64,000 nt of DNA, from positions 1 to 64,000 of the forward strand of contig NZ_FNSY01000001.1 of assembly GCF_900105515.1 (NCBI RefSeq). Reading direction: 5' to 3'. Made by a program: the position numbers and the translations under genes. The notes under the pieces were generated by a model. The model was not told where the DNA came from and ran no database searches. It saw only the letters and a list, made by a program, of their open reading frames with translations. Shown here in pieces: positions 34,564 to 43,087 of the stretch; the first letter of the stretch is position 1, and the number at the start of each line of letters is the position of its first letter. Source of the DNA: Streptomyces sp. 2131.1 (lineage in GTDB: Bacteria; Actinomycetota; Actinomycetes; Streptomycetales; Streptomycetaceae).

Positions 34564-35146
34564 CTAGGTGGGCCTGGACCTCACCGGTCGTCAGCCCCTT
34601 CGCGGAGAGTGAGATGACCATCTCGTCCACGCCGGTCAGGCGCTTCTGCCGCTTCTTGACGATCTTCGGCTCGAACGATCCGTCACGGTCCCAGGACACG
34701 GATATCTCACCGGGCCGACATCCGTCAGCCCTGAGTCGTGTTCCGTTGCGGCTGTTCCCGCCGTTCTTCCCGGCCGGATTGTGCTTGTCATAGCCGAGGT
34801 GGTCGGCGCCGCGGCGGTCGAGTTCCATGTAGCCGAGTTCGTCGATGTACAAAAGATCAACGCGGCCGTAGCGGGCAATCGTCTTGTTGAGCTGCTTCTC
34901 GTCGGCAGCCTCGACCAGCTCGTTCACCAGCTTCGTGGCGAGCGTGTAGCGGACGCGGTAACCCTTCATCGCCGCCCCCGCCCGCAAGGAGATGAGCATG
35001 TGGGACTTGCCGGTGCCGGAATCGCCGATCAGGCAGAGCGGCTGACCCTTCTTGATCCACTCACAGCTGGCCGTGTGGGTGGTCGCCGCGTCGATGTTGG
35101 GGTTGGCGTCGAAGTCGAAGGCCCGTAGGGACGCGGGCGTCGTCAC
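34564..35146 (-). pseudogene. in-frame fusion of IstB and IS256 transposase fragments
   Basis: The first 115 residues are an IstB ATPase piece: LRAFDFDANPNIDAATTHTA, the Walker A GDSGTGKSH, and LLYIDELGYMELDRRGA (Walker B). Without any frame break it continues as an IS256 transposase piece: GYDKHNPAGKNGGNSRNGTR, FEPKIVKKRQKRLTGVDEMV and ISLSAKGLTTGEVQAHL. It then hits the IS5 end at 34563. The IS256 piece corresponds to about 41915-42150 and the IstB piece to about 48000-48330 of other copies here. The join looks like recombination debris. Confidence 0.75.
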
Positions 35147-35251
35147 CGCCTCGGTGGCGTCCAGGCGCGCGCTGGGGGGGTGCCCCTATGTCTTTGGTCA
35201 AGGGAAACGGGGGTGCGTCGGGTCGGTGAGCCGGGGCAGCATGGCGGGGTG

Positions 35252-35734
35252 GCTGATCTGCTGTGGGATGACGTGAAGTGCTTCTTCGACCCGGACATCA
35301 TGGGGTCGCTGCCGGACGTGCGTGTCCCGAACACTTCGGCGGAGGACTGGCAGGCGGTCCTCGATCTGGTCGCGGAGAAGGGCTGGAATTACCAGTACTC
35401 CGAAGGAGAGACGGTGCTTCCGGTGCCCCGGGCGGAGGCCGTGCTGTCCCGCCCGGCGGATGACGAGTGCCCTGACCTGCGAGTCTGGCTGACTGCCGAT
35501 GTGCTGGCGATCTTCCGGTTTCATGCCGACGATGAAGTCGACTTCGACATCGACCTGCGGGAGTTGCAGGGCCAGGAACGATTTGATGTGTTCTGCGACT
35601 TCCTCCGGGAGATCGGGCGGCGGCTGGGCAAGCCAGTGCTGATGGACACGGAGGGCGACTACGGCCATCCGGTGCTCGGCTTCGACGTCGAGGCCGATCG
35701 AGTCGTCCTCCTCGCGGACCCGCAGGTCAGGTGA
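35252..35734 (+). CDS. acidic hypothetical protein, 160 residues
   Basis: A GTG at 35252 gives a soluble, strongly acidic protein: LLWDDVKCFFDPDIMGSLPD, then VRVPNTSAEDWQAVLDLVAE, WLTADVLAIFRFHADDEVDF and FDVFCDFLREIGRRLGKPVL, ending VEADRVVLLADPQVR. The alternation of short strands and helices with a late GHPVLGFDVEADRVVLL strand resembles small immunity-type proteins of polymorphic toxin systems, but I see no diagnostic motif. Its end overlaps the end of the converging IS110 gene by eight bases. Confidence 0.65.
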   Translation, partial: ADLLWDDVKCFFDPDIMGSLPDVRVPNTSAEDWQAVLDLVAEKGWNYQYSEGETVLPVPRAEAVLSRPADDECPDLRVWLTADVLAIFRFHADDEVDFDIDLRELQGQERFDVFCDFLREIGRRLGKPVLMDTEGDYGHPVLGFDVEADRVVLLADPQVR

Positions 35735-36563
35735 CTGCGGCCGCCGGCTGCGGTTCGTAGAAGGTGCCGTCGCGGAGCATCGCGAACAGCACGTCGGCTC
35801 GGCGTCTGGCGAGGCAGAGCAGGGCCTGGGTGTGGTGCTTTCCCTGGGCGATCTTCTTGTCGTAGTAGGTCCGGGAGGCCGGGTCGGCCAGGGCGGCGAA
35901 GATGTCCTCGACCAGCCTCTCGGCCATCCTCGGGGCCTTAGGCCGGAGCAGAGTGACCGGTCGCCGTCGGCCGGCCTTGCGTATCTGGGCCGGGGACCCG
36001 AACCGTTCCAGCAGCGTGAGGATGGCCGGGTGCTGCAGCCGCGGCCCCAGCACCCGTTCCAGCGATGGGTGGGTCTGGGTCAGCAGGCCGTGCAGCCGGT
36101 TCGCGACCCTGGTCACTTCCCCTGCGAGGTCGTCGTCGAACCCGACGATCATCTCCAGCTCGGCGATCGTCTCGTCCTCGCCGTCGATCGCCCGCAGCGT
36201 GTGCGGCATCGCGCGGGCCGCGTCCGCGATGATGAACGCGTCCCTCGCGTCCGTCTTCGCCTCGCCCGGGTAGAGGTCGGCGATCCGCCGCATCGTCAGC
36301 CCCGGCAGGTAGGCGACCGGGCAGCCCATGTCCCGTGCGACCGCCAGCGGCAGGGCGCCGATCGAGGCCGGCTGGTCGACCACGACCAGCACCGTCCCGT
36401 GCTTGGCCTTCAGTTTCGCGAACAGCTCGCGGAGCTTGGGCTCGGTGTTGGGCAGGCGGTTGTCGAAGGCCTTCTTCCCGGCCGGGGTGACGGTGGTGGC
36501 GTGGTGTTCGCCCTTGCCGACGTCCAGGCCGAGGAAGACGTCGATGTCGCCGGTGTCGATCAC
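35727..36563 (-). pseudogene. IS110-family transposase with internal deletion
   Basis: A GTG at 36563 with GGAGGGG upstream starts a normal IS110 N-terminal (DEDD) domain: VFLGLDVGKGEHHATTV, VVVDQPASIGALPLAVARDM, EAKTDARDAFIIADAARAMP. After RMAERLVEDIFAAL the frame goes directly to ADPASRTYYDKKIAQGKHHT, the extreme C-terminus. The whole second domain (PGVGxRTA, YAGLAP, SG...GN blocks) is missing, in frame, leaving 278 residues instead of about 400. Likely inactive, though the catalytic acids remain. Confidence 0.8.
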
Positions 36564-36719
36564 GTGCAGGCCCCTCCGCTCACGCTTTCGTCCGGCCTTG
36601 CCAGGGCACCTAGCTGCCACATCCACGTTACGGAGAGCTCTTCCGGCCTGGGTGAAGCCGGTGCTCAAGCCCCTCATCAGCGGTCCGTCGATGCCTCCGG
36701 GCCGGTGACACCACCCCCC

Positions 36720-37037
36720 GGATCATGAACAACAAGGGGGGGAAGTCATGCCGGACCCGAAGGCCGGAGGCCCCATTGCGGAGCCACAAAGAAGGTGACG
36801 GGGGGACGCTCCTCTGAGTAGTAGTGGCCCGCCATCCTCACCACCGGCTCCAGACCCCCCACCCCATCATCGATAACTGTGAGCTTATCCGATCTTTCGA
36901 AAGCACTCATTGTTCGAGTTGTATTTCCAGGGCAGCATTAGATCGTTCCTGGCACCACGAGGCTGTTCTGGAAAGAGCGCACCCTGGGAACGCTTCAAAG
37001 AAGACAGAAATTCGCCAAGGGCGAGGGAAGGCATAAA
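36720..37037. other. upstream region of the secreted pair
   Basis: No gene. From about 36860 the sequence turns markedly less G+C-rich (29 of 60 bases are G or C at 36901-36960), unlike the flanking IS110. It probably contains the promoter of the two secreted proteins; GGGAAGG at 37026-37032 is the ribosome site of the first. Confidence 0.5.
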
Positions 37038-37379
37038 ATGGAAATGACGGGACGTCGAAGTAGAGTTCTGTCCTCAGCAGTACTCAGTGTGCTGGTGAGT
37101 GGGATCGCGGCATTGAGTTCGACACCGGCATTGGCCTCGGACGCAAGTATCATGTCCCGCCCTACGTCGTGTAGCTATCAGATTCCCGGGAGTTGGGGAG
37201 CGGTAGCGATATGTGACCACTCCAACGGCGGACACTATCGGGCGCTCGTCATCTGCAAGGACTCAAAGGGAAATCTTTACAACTACGTCGGCGGATGGCG
37301 CACCGACGGATACTCCTACGCATACTGCCAGGGAGAATCCAAAGCATCCTCCGCCGGCATCGAGACCAAAGTGTCCTGA
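37038..37379 (+). CDS. small secreted four-cysteine protein 1
   Basis: A 113-residue protein with a Sec signal peptide: basic start (RRSR), a hydrophobic core (residues 10-26) and an ALA-S cleavage site after about residue 33. The mature 80 residues hold four cysteines (45, 59, 73, 97), probably two disulfides. Landmarks are PTSCSY, SNGGHYRALVICKD, YSYAYC and a C-terminal SAGIETKVS. The next gene is a diverged paralogue with the same four cysteines and the same ending. I do not recognise the family. A secreted inhibitor, toxin or surface-active peptide are all possible; nothing in the sequence chooses. Confidence 0.75.
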   Translation: MEMTGRRSRVLSSAVLSVLVSGIAALSSTPALASDASIMSRPTSCSYQIPGSWGAVAICDHSNGGHYRALVICKDSKGNLYNYVGGWRTDGYSYAYCQGESKASSAGIETKVS

Positions 37380-37405
37380 TTCAGCATCAGAAAGAGGTAT
37401 AGCGA

Positions 37406-37741
37406 ATGCAGTTCAGAAAGACGGGATCGGCCCTCATAGCCGCCGCAGCACTTTCCGTACTTGGCCTACAGGGTTCGGCGAACGCGAGCGAGGCGGGCGC
37501 CACCGCTTGGCCCACCGGATGTTCCTATGGGCGGTACACCGGTGACAGTGACGCGTCATACGCGGAATGCAAGAACGCCAACGGCGGAAGTTTCAGGGCG
37601 GTTGTGGTCTGCCGTGATATGGAGACGGCAGCACTGATCACTCGCACTTCCACTGCATGGAAGAAGAGCGGCATATCCTACGCCTTCTGCCCGCCCCACA
37701 CACTGTACCAATCCGCCGGAATCGAAACGAAGGCTTCATAG
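37406..37741 (+). CDS. small secreted four-cysteine protein 2
   Basis: A 111-residue paralogue of the preceding protein, 26 bases downstream, with AAAGAGG before its ATG. The signal peptide (core residues 8-21) has an ANA-S cleavage site after about residue 27. Cysteines at 39, 55, 69 and 95 match those of the first protein. Shared blocks are PTGCSY, ANGGSFRAVVVCRD, ISYAFC and SAGIETKAS. The body between cysteines differs greatly, so the duplication is old or under diversifying change. Both genes share one promoter region and one terminator. Confidence 0.75.
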   Translation: MQFRKTGSALIAAAALSVLGLQGSANASEAGATAWPTGCSYGRYTGDSDASYAECKNANGGSFRAVVVCRDMETAALITRTSTAWKKSGISYAFCPPHTLYQSAGIETKAS

Positions 37742-37768
37742 ACGCCTCGATCGGGAGCCAAAACCTTA

Positions 37769-37790
37769 GGGCCGCAACCCGGTGCGGCCC
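37769..37790 (+). terminator. terminator of the secreted-protein operon
   Basis: GGGCCGCA and TGCGGCCC form a perfect 8-bp stem with loop ACCCGG, 28 bases after the second stop, followed by TTCCC. The rest of 37791-38027 shows no gene. Confidence 0.75.
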
Positions 37791-38027
37791 TTCCCGCTAT
37801 GCAGAAGTAAAAAGCCGTCTTCCGACTGAGTGATCTCCAAGCCACACTAGCTACGCTGAGATCAGCCGCACGGTCCGTGTTGAGGATTAGGGGTTAACAC
37901 CCGCCGCTTGCCACGACCGGGCGGCGGAAGTCAGCGGCAGGAAGGCGATTGTCGTAGTCATGGGCGGATTCTGTTGGCAACGCCAGCTCGCGGGCAAATT
38001 ATTTTTCGGTTGCGGACCGGGGCCGGC

Positions 38028-38507
38028 TCACTGCGAATGATGACCTGAGGGGCGATTGGCTCCGCGGGTGATGCGGCGGGTCATGAGGGTGATGGCGGCC
38101 CAAGTGATCAGAGTTTCGGAGTGCTGGACGAGCCGTCCGTAGTCGCGTACGTGCCGGCGGGCGTGCATCATCCAGGCCACGGTTCGCTCCACGACCCAGC
38201 GGCGGGGCAGCGCGGTGAGCCCGGAGGCGTCGCTGACGGTCTTGATCGTGAGGCTGAGGTACTTCTTTGCCCAGGTCACGAACTTTCCGGCATAGGCGGA
38301 GTCGGCCCAGACGATGGTGATCTCGGGATGCATCAGGCGGAGGCGGAAGGGTAGTTCCTTGGCGGCGTCGCGGTCGGTGAGCGAGGCCGGGGTGACCATG
38401 ACCAGCAGGGGCAGCCCGCGGGTGTCGACTACCAGGTGCCGTTTGCGGCCGTTGATCTTTTTGCCCGCGTCGTAGCCGCGTGAGTCCTTGCCGACGGTTT
38501 CGGCGGC
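38028..38507 (-). pseudogene. IS5-family transposase, C-terminal two thirds
   Basis: The reverse strand from about 38507 reads ETVGKDSRGYDAGKKINGRK, then RHLVVDTRGLPLLVMVTPAS, TIVWADSAYAGKFVTWAKKY (second catalytic Asp) and RRWVVERTVAWMMHARRHVR (catalytic Glu), ending at 38028. The N-terminus is missing; the sequence beyond 38510 belongs to a GNAT fragment on the other strand. Confidence 0.75.
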
Positions 38508-38517
38508 CCTGACCGGT

Positions 38518-38686
38518 CGCCTTCACCACCGCCGGTCTCAACCGGCTGGAAGCCATGCACCACCCCGACAACCCCGCCTCCGGCCGCGTCCTGATCAAGG
38601 CCGGATTCACCCACATCGGGTCGTCCGGCCGGCAGACCGACGCCGGAACCACCATGCCGTACCAGGTATACGCCCTTCAGCACTGA
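38518..38686 (+). pseudogene. GNAT acetyltransferase C-terminal scrap
   Basis: FTTAGLNRLEAMHHPDNPAS, then GRVLIKAGFTHIGSSGRQTD and a TGA at 38684. The block 'HHPDNPASGRVLxKAGF' is the typical RimJ/RimL-type acetyltransferase ending. The N-terminal part was lost where the IS5 relic joins. Confidence 0.65.
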
Positions 38687-38762
38687 TGCTGTCGTGTGCG
38701 TCCACGCCCACGGACGAGGTACCTACGTGCACCGTAATTCGAACAGGTGCTCTAATTGGCGG

Positions 38763-39011
38763 ATGGACTCCCTCCGCTTCCCCGATGGCCTCCTCCGCGC
38801 GCAGCAGGCATGGAACGACACCTACGACGCCCTCGCCGTACCGAATCCTCGCCACTCCACCGTGCTGCGTCAGCGGTTGCTGCGGCTGTCGGTTCTCCTA
38901 CACACGCACCCGTTCTGGTCGACCGCCCCTGGCGGCGTTCCGGGGGCCCAGATGGAGCTGCGCCGCCGGGCCCAGGCGGCTGTGCAACAACGCGGGGAGC
39001 GATCGGCGTGA
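38763..39011 (+). CDS. small hypothetical protein, 82 residues
   Basis: From an ATG at 38763: MDSLRFPDGLLRAQQAWNDT, then LRQRLLRLSVLLHTHPFWST, ending RRRAQAAVQQRGERSA. It is helical and basic toward the end. Its stop overlaps the GTG of the next gene (GTGA), so it belongs to the operon with the LexA-like gene. Similar small proteins are common beside LexA-like genes on Streptomyces plasmids as far as I recall; function unknown. Confidence 0.6.
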   Translation: MDSLRFPDGLLRAQQAWNDTYDALAVPNPRHSTVLRQRLLRLSVLLHTHPFWSTAPGGVPGAQMELRRRAQAAVQQRGERSA

Positions 39012-39245
39012 GTGGCCCTGTAGGGTTGTCGCCCCGGCAGGAGGCCGGCCGTCCTGCGGGCAGTGCGGGAGTGGATCGCCGAGCACGGTGAAGGCCCGTC
39101 GGTTCGGCAGTTCGGTGCCCGGGCCGGTCTGTCGAGCACGAGCTCGGTCGCCTACCAGCTCGGGCGCCTGGAAGCGCTCGGGCTCATCAGCCGGACCGGC
39201 CGACGCTGGCAGACCAGCCGCCTACACCCTGGACGCCCTCCGTAA
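39008..39245 (+). pseudogene. LexA-like winged-helix protein, frameshifted
   Basis: The GTG overlapping the previous stop starts VSGPVGLSPRQEA. A four-base GGCC duplication near 39045 (GAGGCCGGCC) breaks the frame. The continuing frame reads VREWIAEHGEGPSVRQFGAR, then AGLSSTSSVAYQLGRLEALG and LISRTGRRWQT. This is the LexA N-terminal DNA-binding domain alone, without the peptidase domain. Confidence 0.65.
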
Positions 39246-39331
39246 GCACGGCCCGCACGGCCAGGTCTTTCGCCGCTTCGGCCCCCGCAGACCCTGTTCG
39301 ACGCGATCGGTAACCCCCGCCGCTGGCCGCC

Positions 39332-39678
39332 CTGGAACGTCACTGGGCTCAGCAGCGGGCCCGCGAGGGCGGGACCCAGGAAGGTGAGCGCCATCAGGCC
39401 GAACAGCGCGCTGCGGAGCGCGAAGCGCAACGCCCGGCGTGTGCGCGCTGCGCGACGAAGTTCACCGACGAACGCTGGAAGAGGATTCAGACCACCGATT
39501 GGGGCACCCCGCCGGACAGCCACCCCACACTCTGCGAGCGGTGCAAGGGGCGGGCCTTGCGGCCGAGTTGCTCGCGCAGTCGGTTCGGACCAGCGTCGAG
39601 CGTCACCACCAGGACGACCAGGACCAGGCAGAGCCGGAGCAGAAGTCCGGCTGGTATTTCTCACGTTGGCGCACCTGA
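39332..39678 (+). pseudogene. zinc-ribbon protein fragment
   Basis: The frame reads ...REAQRPACARCATKFTDERW, then TDWGTPPDSHPTLCERCKGR. Two CxxC pairs mark a zinc ribbon. A one-base shift near 39557 leads to LAAELLAQSVRTSVERHHQD, ending at 39678. The N-terminus is unclear. It belongs to the same decayed plasmid-like module. Confidence 0.5.
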
Positions 39679-39743
39679 AAGCACCCGGAACGGGAGACGG
39701 CGAGGCTGCGCGGTGACCTACGGCTGCTTTCAGTGGTTGAAGG

Positions 39744-40318
39744 GTGGTGACGATCTTGCAGCTGCCCTCCGGGTCTCCTGATGACGTTCCGTACGAGCTG
39801 TGGGAGGGCGGGGAGGAGGCCCTGGCCGCCGCTGCCGCGCCGCTGCGGGCCGCCGGGCAGCGGCCTGGATCCGCTCTCTGCCCAGCGCGCCGACTCCCTG
39901 TCCGGTCGGCGCCTGGCTCGCCGGGGAGTTGCCGGAGGCGATCGAGACGGCGACGGCCTCCCTGACTCCGGAGGAGTGCGACCGCATGGACTCCTTTGGC
40001 GTGATGAGCTAGGGAACGGGCGGCCTTGACGAAGTGACTCGTAGTGAGCTGGCCGCCATGCCGGGCGTGGTCCAGGACGCGCCGTGGCTCACCCGGGATC
40101 AGCAGATCCGGCTCGTGGCGGTGGCCTCCTTGGTTACAGGAGCGGCACGGCCGCTCGCGCAGGACCGGGTACGGCGATCGAGCACGGGGAGCTGGATCGT
40201 ATGTGGGCCTTGCTGGACCACGCCATCACCTGACGTGCCGACGATGCTGGCGGCCGCGGCCGCCCTCAGGGCAGGTGATCAGCTTGTGCTGCCGTACCGC
40301 ATGGACTGTCGCTCATGA
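39744..40318 (+). pseudogene. two decayed small frames of the same module
   Basis: 39744-40012 encodes LQLPSGSPDDVPYELWEGGE, then (after a shift near 39865) PVGAWLAGELPEAIETATAS and LTPEECDRMDSFGVMS. 40034-40318 encodes ELAAMPGVVQDAPWLTRDQQ, then IRLVAVASLVTGAARPLA. Its natural ending, ELDRMWALLDHAIT, is in another frame near 40195-40233, so this frame too has shifted. Functions unknown. Confidence 0.4.
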
Positions 40319-40856
40319 TCCGGCGCGGGATTACCGAGCTGACCGCGGCGACGCGGTCAGCCAGGTCGCAGGCAGGGATGTCGATGAGCTCGAAACCGAA
40401 CGCGCGGTAGCTCTGTTCGTGGATCTTCTCGAAGACCAGCGACTCCTGGAAGCTGATCCGACGGGCACTGGTGGACTCACAGAACCCCAGATTGCGGTCG
40501 AAGAGTACCTGCCGCTCATAGATCTCCTCGGCAGTGATCCGCTTGAGCTCCGCCGTCAGAGCACGGGATACCGGCCACCCCAGGTAGGTTGCGAGCGCGT
40601 GTGTGCAGACCGGCGACCGGTCGAACACCTGGACACAATCTGTGGCTGAGGCTCCCAACGGCCGTTGCTTCTGCAGATCGACGACCTGATCGATGAAGGA
40701 CGCCCGTGTCCACGGCTCGCCCTTGCCCTGAGCCTGCGCTCGCGCGATGATCGCGGTTGCGGCTTCCTCGACAACCTCGTAGCCGCGCTGTGCCAGGCAC
40801 CGCAGGATCGATGTCTTGCCCGCGCCGGGCGTGCCAGTGAGAGCGTAACGTCGCAT
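40266..40856 (-). CDS. AAA-type P-loop ATPase/kinase-like protein
   Basis: A 196-residue NTPase. Walker A is GTPGAGKTS at residues 8-16, just after the first strand. EVVEEAATAIIARAQAQGKG and VFDRSPVCTHALATYLGWPV follow, where the Asp-Arg-Ser after a strand is the Walker B-like site. YRAFGFELIDIPACDLADRV precedes the C-terminus. This is the NadR/AAA_28 pattern of small nucleoside-kinase-like ATPases, often a predicted ATPase of unknown substrate. It stands alone, on the strand opposite to the decayed module whose end it overlaps. Confidence 0.8.
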   Translation of the reverse strand: MRRYALTGTPGAGKTSILRCLAQRGYEVVEEAATAIIARAQAQGKGEPWTRASFIDQVVDLQKQRPLGASATDCVQVFDRSPVCTHALATYLGWPVSRALTAELKRITAEEIYERQVLFDRNLGFCESTSARRISFQESLVFEKIHEQSYRAFGFELIDIPACDLADRVAAVSSVIPRRIMSDSPCGTAAQADHLP

Positions 40857-41074
40857 GCGCAGATGCCTTTCGTGCGTAGTGAGACAGGCTCACTGGTGTA
40901 GGAATCTTTGTGCGCACCAACCGTGCCCGCTTCGGATGGTGCGCGGGCCCGGCCGCCCGGCCGGGGCCGACGTCCAGGTCTGGCCGTCGTTATCCTTTTG
41001 ATGGCATTCCGCAATAAGTGAGATGCAGGGCGACAAGACATGTGGCTCTACCCCCGCACACGATTTCTATGCCG

Positions 41075-42396
41075 GGGTCTGTCAATCGAACGGTGTAACT
41101 AGGGTGGTCGGGGTTACTGGCGGGCTGCGGAGAGCCGGCCGTCGAAGGTGTCGAAGGCGTTCAGCGCTGTCTTCCAGCGCATGGTCCAGCGGGCCTGGCC
41201 CTTGACCGTGGGGTCCAGGGACATGATCGCCATGTAGACGCACTTCAGAGCGGCGGTCTCGTTCGGGAAGTGCCCGCGGGCCTTGACCGCCCGCCGGATC
41301 CTGGCGTTCACGGACTCGATCGCGTTGGTGGTGCAGACGATGCGGCGGATCTCGGTTTCGAAGCGGAGGAACGGGGTGAACTCCTCCCAGGCGTTCTCCC
41401 AGAGCCTGACGATCGCTGGATACTTGCGGCCCCAGGCGTCGGCGAACTCGGCGAATCGCTCCAGGGCGGCCCCTCGGTCGGCGCCGTGCAGATGGGCTTG
41501 AGGAGTCTGGCGATCTTGTCCCAGTCCTGGCGGGCGGCATAGCGGAAGGAGTTCCGCAGCAGGTGGACCACGCAGGTCTGCACGATCGTCTGCGGCCAGA
41601 CGGTCTCGACCGCGTCGGGCAGGCCCTTGAGCCCGTCGCAGACGAGCATGAGGACGTCGTTGACGCCGCGGTTCTTGATCTCGGTGAGGATGTGCATCCA
41701 GTGCTTGGCGCCCTCGACGGTGACGGCCAGGGCCACGTAGTTGGGCCGGTTGGCGACGGCTCCGTCGCGGATCTTCACGTGGATCGCATCGATGAAAACC
41801 ACCGGATAGACCGCATCGAGCGGCCGGTTCTGCCATTCGGCCATGCCCTCGAGGACCTTGTCGGTGATCGTGGAGATCGTCTGGCGGGAGACCTCGGCGC
41901 CATAGACCTCAGCCAGGTGGGCCTGGACCTCCCCCGTGGTCAGCCCCTTCGCGGACAGGGAGATGACCATCTCGTCCACGCCGGTCAGCCGCTTCTTGAC
42001 GATCTTCGGCTCGAACGAGCCGTCGCGGTCCCGGGGCACGGATATCTCCACCGGTCCGACATCCGTCAGGACGGACTTCGCGCGGGTGCCGTTGCGGGAG
42101 TTGCCGCCGATCTTCCCGGCCGGATCGTGCTTGTCATAGCCGAGACGGTCGCTGATCTCACCCTCCAGGGCGGACTCCAGCAGCCGCTTCGTCAGCTGCT
42201 GCAGCAGCCCCCCCTCGCCCGTCAGCTGCAGACCCTCGGCCTGGGCCCGGGACACCAGCTCGTCGATCAGCCGGTCATCCACTGCCCTCGCCGACTGAGG
42301 CTCGTCCGCTTCGCTGATCTCGGCCTCGGTCACGTTCTCACTGGTCATCGGTGCATCCTCCATGATCGGGAGTTACACCGAACGATTTACAGTCCC
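41075..42396 (-). mobile_element. IS256-family element
   Basis: The inverted ends begin GGGNCTGT and include AATCG and CGGTGTAACT. The left is 41075-41100 and the right is the reverse complement of 42371-42396, with four mismatches. The element is 1,322 bases and holds one transposase gene, now frameshifted. It lies at the broken end of an IS110 relic (42397 onward). No exact target duplication is seen. Confidence 0.75.
41114..42363 (-). pseudogene. IS256-family transposase, one frameshift
   Basis: The first frame covers the N-terminal and central parts: LQQLTKRLLESALEGEISDR, EPKIVKKRLTGVDEMVISLS, VVFIDAIHVKIRDGAVANRP (first Asp), VLMLVCDGLKGLPDAVETVW (second Asp) and TCVVHLLRNSFRYAARQDWD. 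Near 41480 a base is lost. The second frame carries ALERFAEFADAWGRKYPAIV, CTTNAIESVNARIRRAVKAR (catalytic Glu) and the tail to 41114. Inactive unless the shift is a sequencing slip. Confidence 0.85.
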
Positions 42397-42990
42397 GCGG
42401 CGCGAGCGCCCCGGCTCCCTTGACCTTGCGGTTGCGTAGCCCGGTCTCCAGTCGACGGACGCCCGTGCGGCGGATCGCGGCCGGGGTCTGGTAGGCGGTC
42501 AGCAGGAGCACCGGGCCTTTGTTCGTCAGGTCCCGGGTTCGTTCCAGTTCGGGGAAGAACTCCAGGAGCTGGGCGCGCGAGCGGTTGATCTGTCGGGTGC
42601 GGTCGTGCACGACGTCCCGGCGCCGGCGGTGAGGAGACTAGGTCGAGGGCGATGTCGTCGCCAGGGCGGAGCATGCTGACGTCGAGGTGGACGCGGGCCT
42701 CGTCGGCGATGATGAAGGCGTCGCGTGCCTCGGTCTTGCCTTCGCCGCGGTAGGTGGTGGAGGCACGGTGGATGGTCCGGCCGCTGAGGTAGGCGAGGGG
42801 CTGCCCGTAGTTGAGCAGGAGGTCGGTGGCCAGGGCGGCGATGCCAGTGTTGATGTCCACGGCCCACAGGGCGTCACCGGACACGTCGGGCGGTTCTGCC
42901 AGCGGATGGACTGCTGGGCGATGCCTCCCAGCGCGCGGTGGATGATCGATTCGGTGCACCACTGCTCGCCGGCCTTGCAGTTGTCGTCGC
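42397..42990 (-). pseudogene. IS110-family transposase fragment
   Basis: The reverse strand reads LWAVDINTGIAALATDLLLN, then YGQPLAYLSGRTIHRASTTY, RGEGKTEARDAFIIADEARV. After a shift near 42630 it continues RTRQINRSRAQLLEFFPELE and LTAYQTPAAIRRTGVRRLET up to the IS256 end. It is the middle of an IS110 DEDD transposase; both ends are missing. Confidence 0.7.
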
Positions 42991-43087
42991 CCGGGTAGTC
43001 CTGGGTCGCCGTCGTGCGGCGTATGAAGCCAGGTCACAAATCCTGTTGTCTTTCGGGTCAGCAAGCTATCGGAGACGACTGGCCTCC

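Noticed and set aside
36768..36800. Tiny ATG frame MPDPKAGGPIAEPQRR upstream of the secreted pair
   Set aside because: Only 16 codons within IS110 outer sequence; no support for translation.
40920..41074. GC-rich inverted stretch left of the IS256 copy
   Set aside because: Runs of G and C give many weak pairings, but no single convincing hairpin or site.
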